A DNA stretch of 64,000 nucleotides, taken from contig NZ_JADQDF010000001.1 of NCBI RefSeq assembly GCF_019263585.2, positions 1,426,001 through 1,490,000 of the forward strand. Direction: 5' to 3'. Source of the stretch: Pseudonocardia oceani (lineage in GTDB: Bacteria; Actinomycetota; Actinomycetes; Mycobacteriales; Pseudonocardiaceae). The position numbers and the translations under genes are program-made. This document shows, piece after piece, positions 62,553 to 64,000 of this stretch. Position 1 is the stretch's first letter. Each line of letters opens with the position of its first letter. The notes under the pieces are model-generated. The model made no database searches. It was not told the origin of the DNA and worked only from the letters and a program-made list of their open reading frames with translations.

Positions 62553-64000
62553 TTCGGTCTCTTTCCTGGCATCGGCAGAGCCTTGGAGAGGACTGCACCG
62601 GCACCGAAGACGACGGCCATCAGGAGAGCTCCTGCAGGAAGGCTCACAACCCACGGGAGACCCGCGGTGAAGCCCGATAGAACTAGGCCTGCACCGTAAG
62701 CGAGGGGGACGGGAGGCAGGAGTCGGAGAAGGATCAGCGCGATCGCCTTCGGTGAGATGGCGCTACTCCGTCCTCGGCGGTGGAACAGGAGCACGGCGCC
62801 CACGGTGATGCCGATCGCATTGCCGGCAGCGATACCGGCTCCCCCGAAGACCGGCGCAGCGACGCCGGCCACCACAGCCGTGACGACGAGGGTCGCACCC
62901 ATCGCGACAGCCGGGAGAAAGGTCGGCCTCGCTCCGAACAGTGTCCGAACGACGATCGCCACCAGTGCCTGACTCAACAGACCCAGGACGTAGATGCGCA
63001 GGATGTCAGCTGTCGCGGCGGTATCCGTGGCGGTGAACTGTCCCCGCTGGAACAGTGCACCGACGACCTCGGGCGCGTGGAGGTGGAGGAATGCGGTGGC
63101 CAGGACGACGACCGCGCCGATGACCCGGATGTCCGTCTCCATCCGGGTCCTCGCTGCGTCGGTCTGGCCGCTGGCCAGGCTGCGCGCCAGGATCGGGAAC
63201 GTCACGACAGCCAAGATCTGGGCGAGCGTCGATGGCAGCTGGCCGATCTTCTGTGCGTAATTGAGGTGTGAGATCGTCCCCGGCGGCAATGACGAACCCA
63301 CGAAGCGCTCGATGAACACCTGCGACTGCCGGGTGATCGTGTAGAACGCGATCGGCAGGAACGCGGCGAACTCGACCATCACGGTTCGCAGCACGATTTG
63401 GCGTGGCAGCGGAACCGTGCGGAGGTACGACGGCGCCTGGACGACGACCATCAGCGCCGCCCCGATGGTGACGCCTACTGCCGCAGCGAGCACACCGAGC
63501 GGCCGGTGCAGGACGAGGATCCCACCGATGATTCCGACGTTGAAGGCGAGCGAGACCGCTGCTGGCGGTCCGAAGATCATATGAGCACGCAGAGCGCCGG
63601 ACATGAATCCGGCCACGCCGAGGAGCACCACGCTCCCGGCCACGATCTGCATCGCCTGCACGCCGAGTTCCGGGTTCGCGAGTCCGGGTGCAAGCAACGG
63701 CACCAGCCACGGAGCGGTGCATCCGGCGAGGGCGGACAGGACGACGAGTACCACGATGAGCCTGGGCAGGATCGCCCCGACCACGGACTGTACCGCGACC
63801 CGCGGGTCGGTGAACGCCTCGTCGCAGGCCGGAGAGTCGCTGCCAATCGATAAGGCACGGGTGAACGTCGGAATCAGCAGCAGGGCCATGGCACCGTCGA
63901 TCAAGAGCGGCACGGCGGTCTCGGGGATCGTCCACGCCACGAGGAACGCGTCCGTGGAACCATCGGCTCCGAAGTACGAGGCGATCAAGAGGTCGCGGAT
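62549..64000 (-). CDS. MurJ/Wzx-like flippase (5' end beyond window)
   Basis: The frame is open to the window edge, where it reads IRDLLIASYFGADGSTDAF, the conserved loop after the first helix of MurJ/MviN proteins; only a short N-terminus is missing. At least twelve hydrophobic helices follow, with SSLPPGTISHLNYAQKIGQLP matching the central MurJ signature region and FQRGQFTATDTAATADIL a later one. It probably exports the lipid-linked unit of this second polysaccharide block rather than lipid II, given its coupling to a deacetylase and GT4. An alternative is a second MurJ. Confidence 0.87.
   Translation of the reverse strand: MRDLLIASYFGADGSTDAFLVAWTIPETAVPLLIDGAMALLLIPTFTRALSIGSDSPACDEAFTDPRVAVQSVVGAILPRLIVVLVVLSALAGCTAPWLVPLLAPGLANPELGVQAMQIVAGSVVLLGVAGFMSGALRAHMIFGPPAAVSLAFNVGIIGGILVLHRPLGVLAAAVGVTIGAALMVVVQAPSYLRTVPLPRQIVLRTVMVEFAAFLPIAFYTITRQSQVFIERFVGSSLPPGTISHLNYAQKIGQLPSTLAQILAVVTFPILARSLASGQTDAARTRMETDIRVIGAVVVLATAFLHLHAPEVVGALFQRGQFTATDTAATADILRIYVLGLLSQALVAIVVRTLFGARPTFLPAVAMGATLVVTAVVAGVAAPVFGGAGIAAGNAIGITVGAVLLFHRRGRSSAISPKAIALILLRLLPPVPLAYGAGLVLSGFTAGLPWVVSLPAGALLMAVVFGAGAVLSKALPMPGKRPK

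Overview
The window is very GC-rich, densely coded chromosome from an actinomycete. Several things point to the mycobacterial/pseudonocardial side of the group. There is a resuscitation-promoting-factor (Rpf) type lytic domain, a mycothiol-nitroreductase-like DsbA protein, and a gpsA - cofC/fbiD - ppk1 - mutT1 block that matches the mycobacterial gene order. GTG starts and 4-bp stop/start overlaps are common. A Pseudonocardia-like organism fits best, but this is an inference. I saw no tRNA, rRNA, CRISPR array, insertion sequence or origin.

Layout. 1-5.1 kb: an amidoligase-type trio (circularly permuted ATP-grasp, glutamine amidotransferase, S9 peptidase), probably making and breaking a small amidated peptide. 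5.1-19.7 kb: mostly housekeeping genes (PknB-type kinase, an unusual secreted apiosidase-like/Rpf fusion, aldehyde dehydrogenase, CBS protein, DsbA-like nitroreductase, PepN, a split RibD pair, DUF5130, an epimerase, MerR, an amidase, a PAP2 fragment). About 20-48 kb: a large exopolysaccharide region. It has glycosyltransferases (GT2, GT4 and two members of an unnamed 'RSYGGDN' family), a Wzx-like flippase with a very long Pro/Gly/Gln tail, a Wzz-like protein with a decayed kinase domain, a Wzy/ligase-like membrane protein, a DegT aminotransferase, a damaged NDP-sugar dehydrogenase and a polyprenyl-phosphate sugar transferase. Two GMC oxidoreductases and a phosphodiesterase-superfamily protein are also there. 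Four secreted or membrane-anchored glycoside hydrolases are embedded, three of them close paralogues of one GH5-like family. 48.3-57.4 kb: housekeeping genes (HNH nuclease, trans-sulfuration PLP enzyme, gpsA, plsC, cofC, ppk1, mutT1) with a second, short sugar transferase inserted. 57.4-64 kb: a second polysaccharide block, visibly less GC-rich, with a GH-A hydrolase, a short Wzz-like protein, a Wzy-like protein, GT4, a polysaccharide deacetylase and a MurJ/Wzx-like flippase that runs off the right edge.

Working model (inference): sugar transferases load a first sugar onto a polyprenyl carrier; GT2/GT4/RSYGGDN enzymes extend it; GMC, phosphodiesterase-like and deacetylase proteins modify it; flippase, Wzy and Wzz proteins export and polymerise it; and the tethered hydrolases trim or remodel it outside the cell. 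Perfect inverted repeats mark most convergent gene ends. Two genes (the first GH5-like gene and the NDP-sugar dehydrogenase) look frameshifted by one base near their N-termini, which could be real or a homopolymer error.
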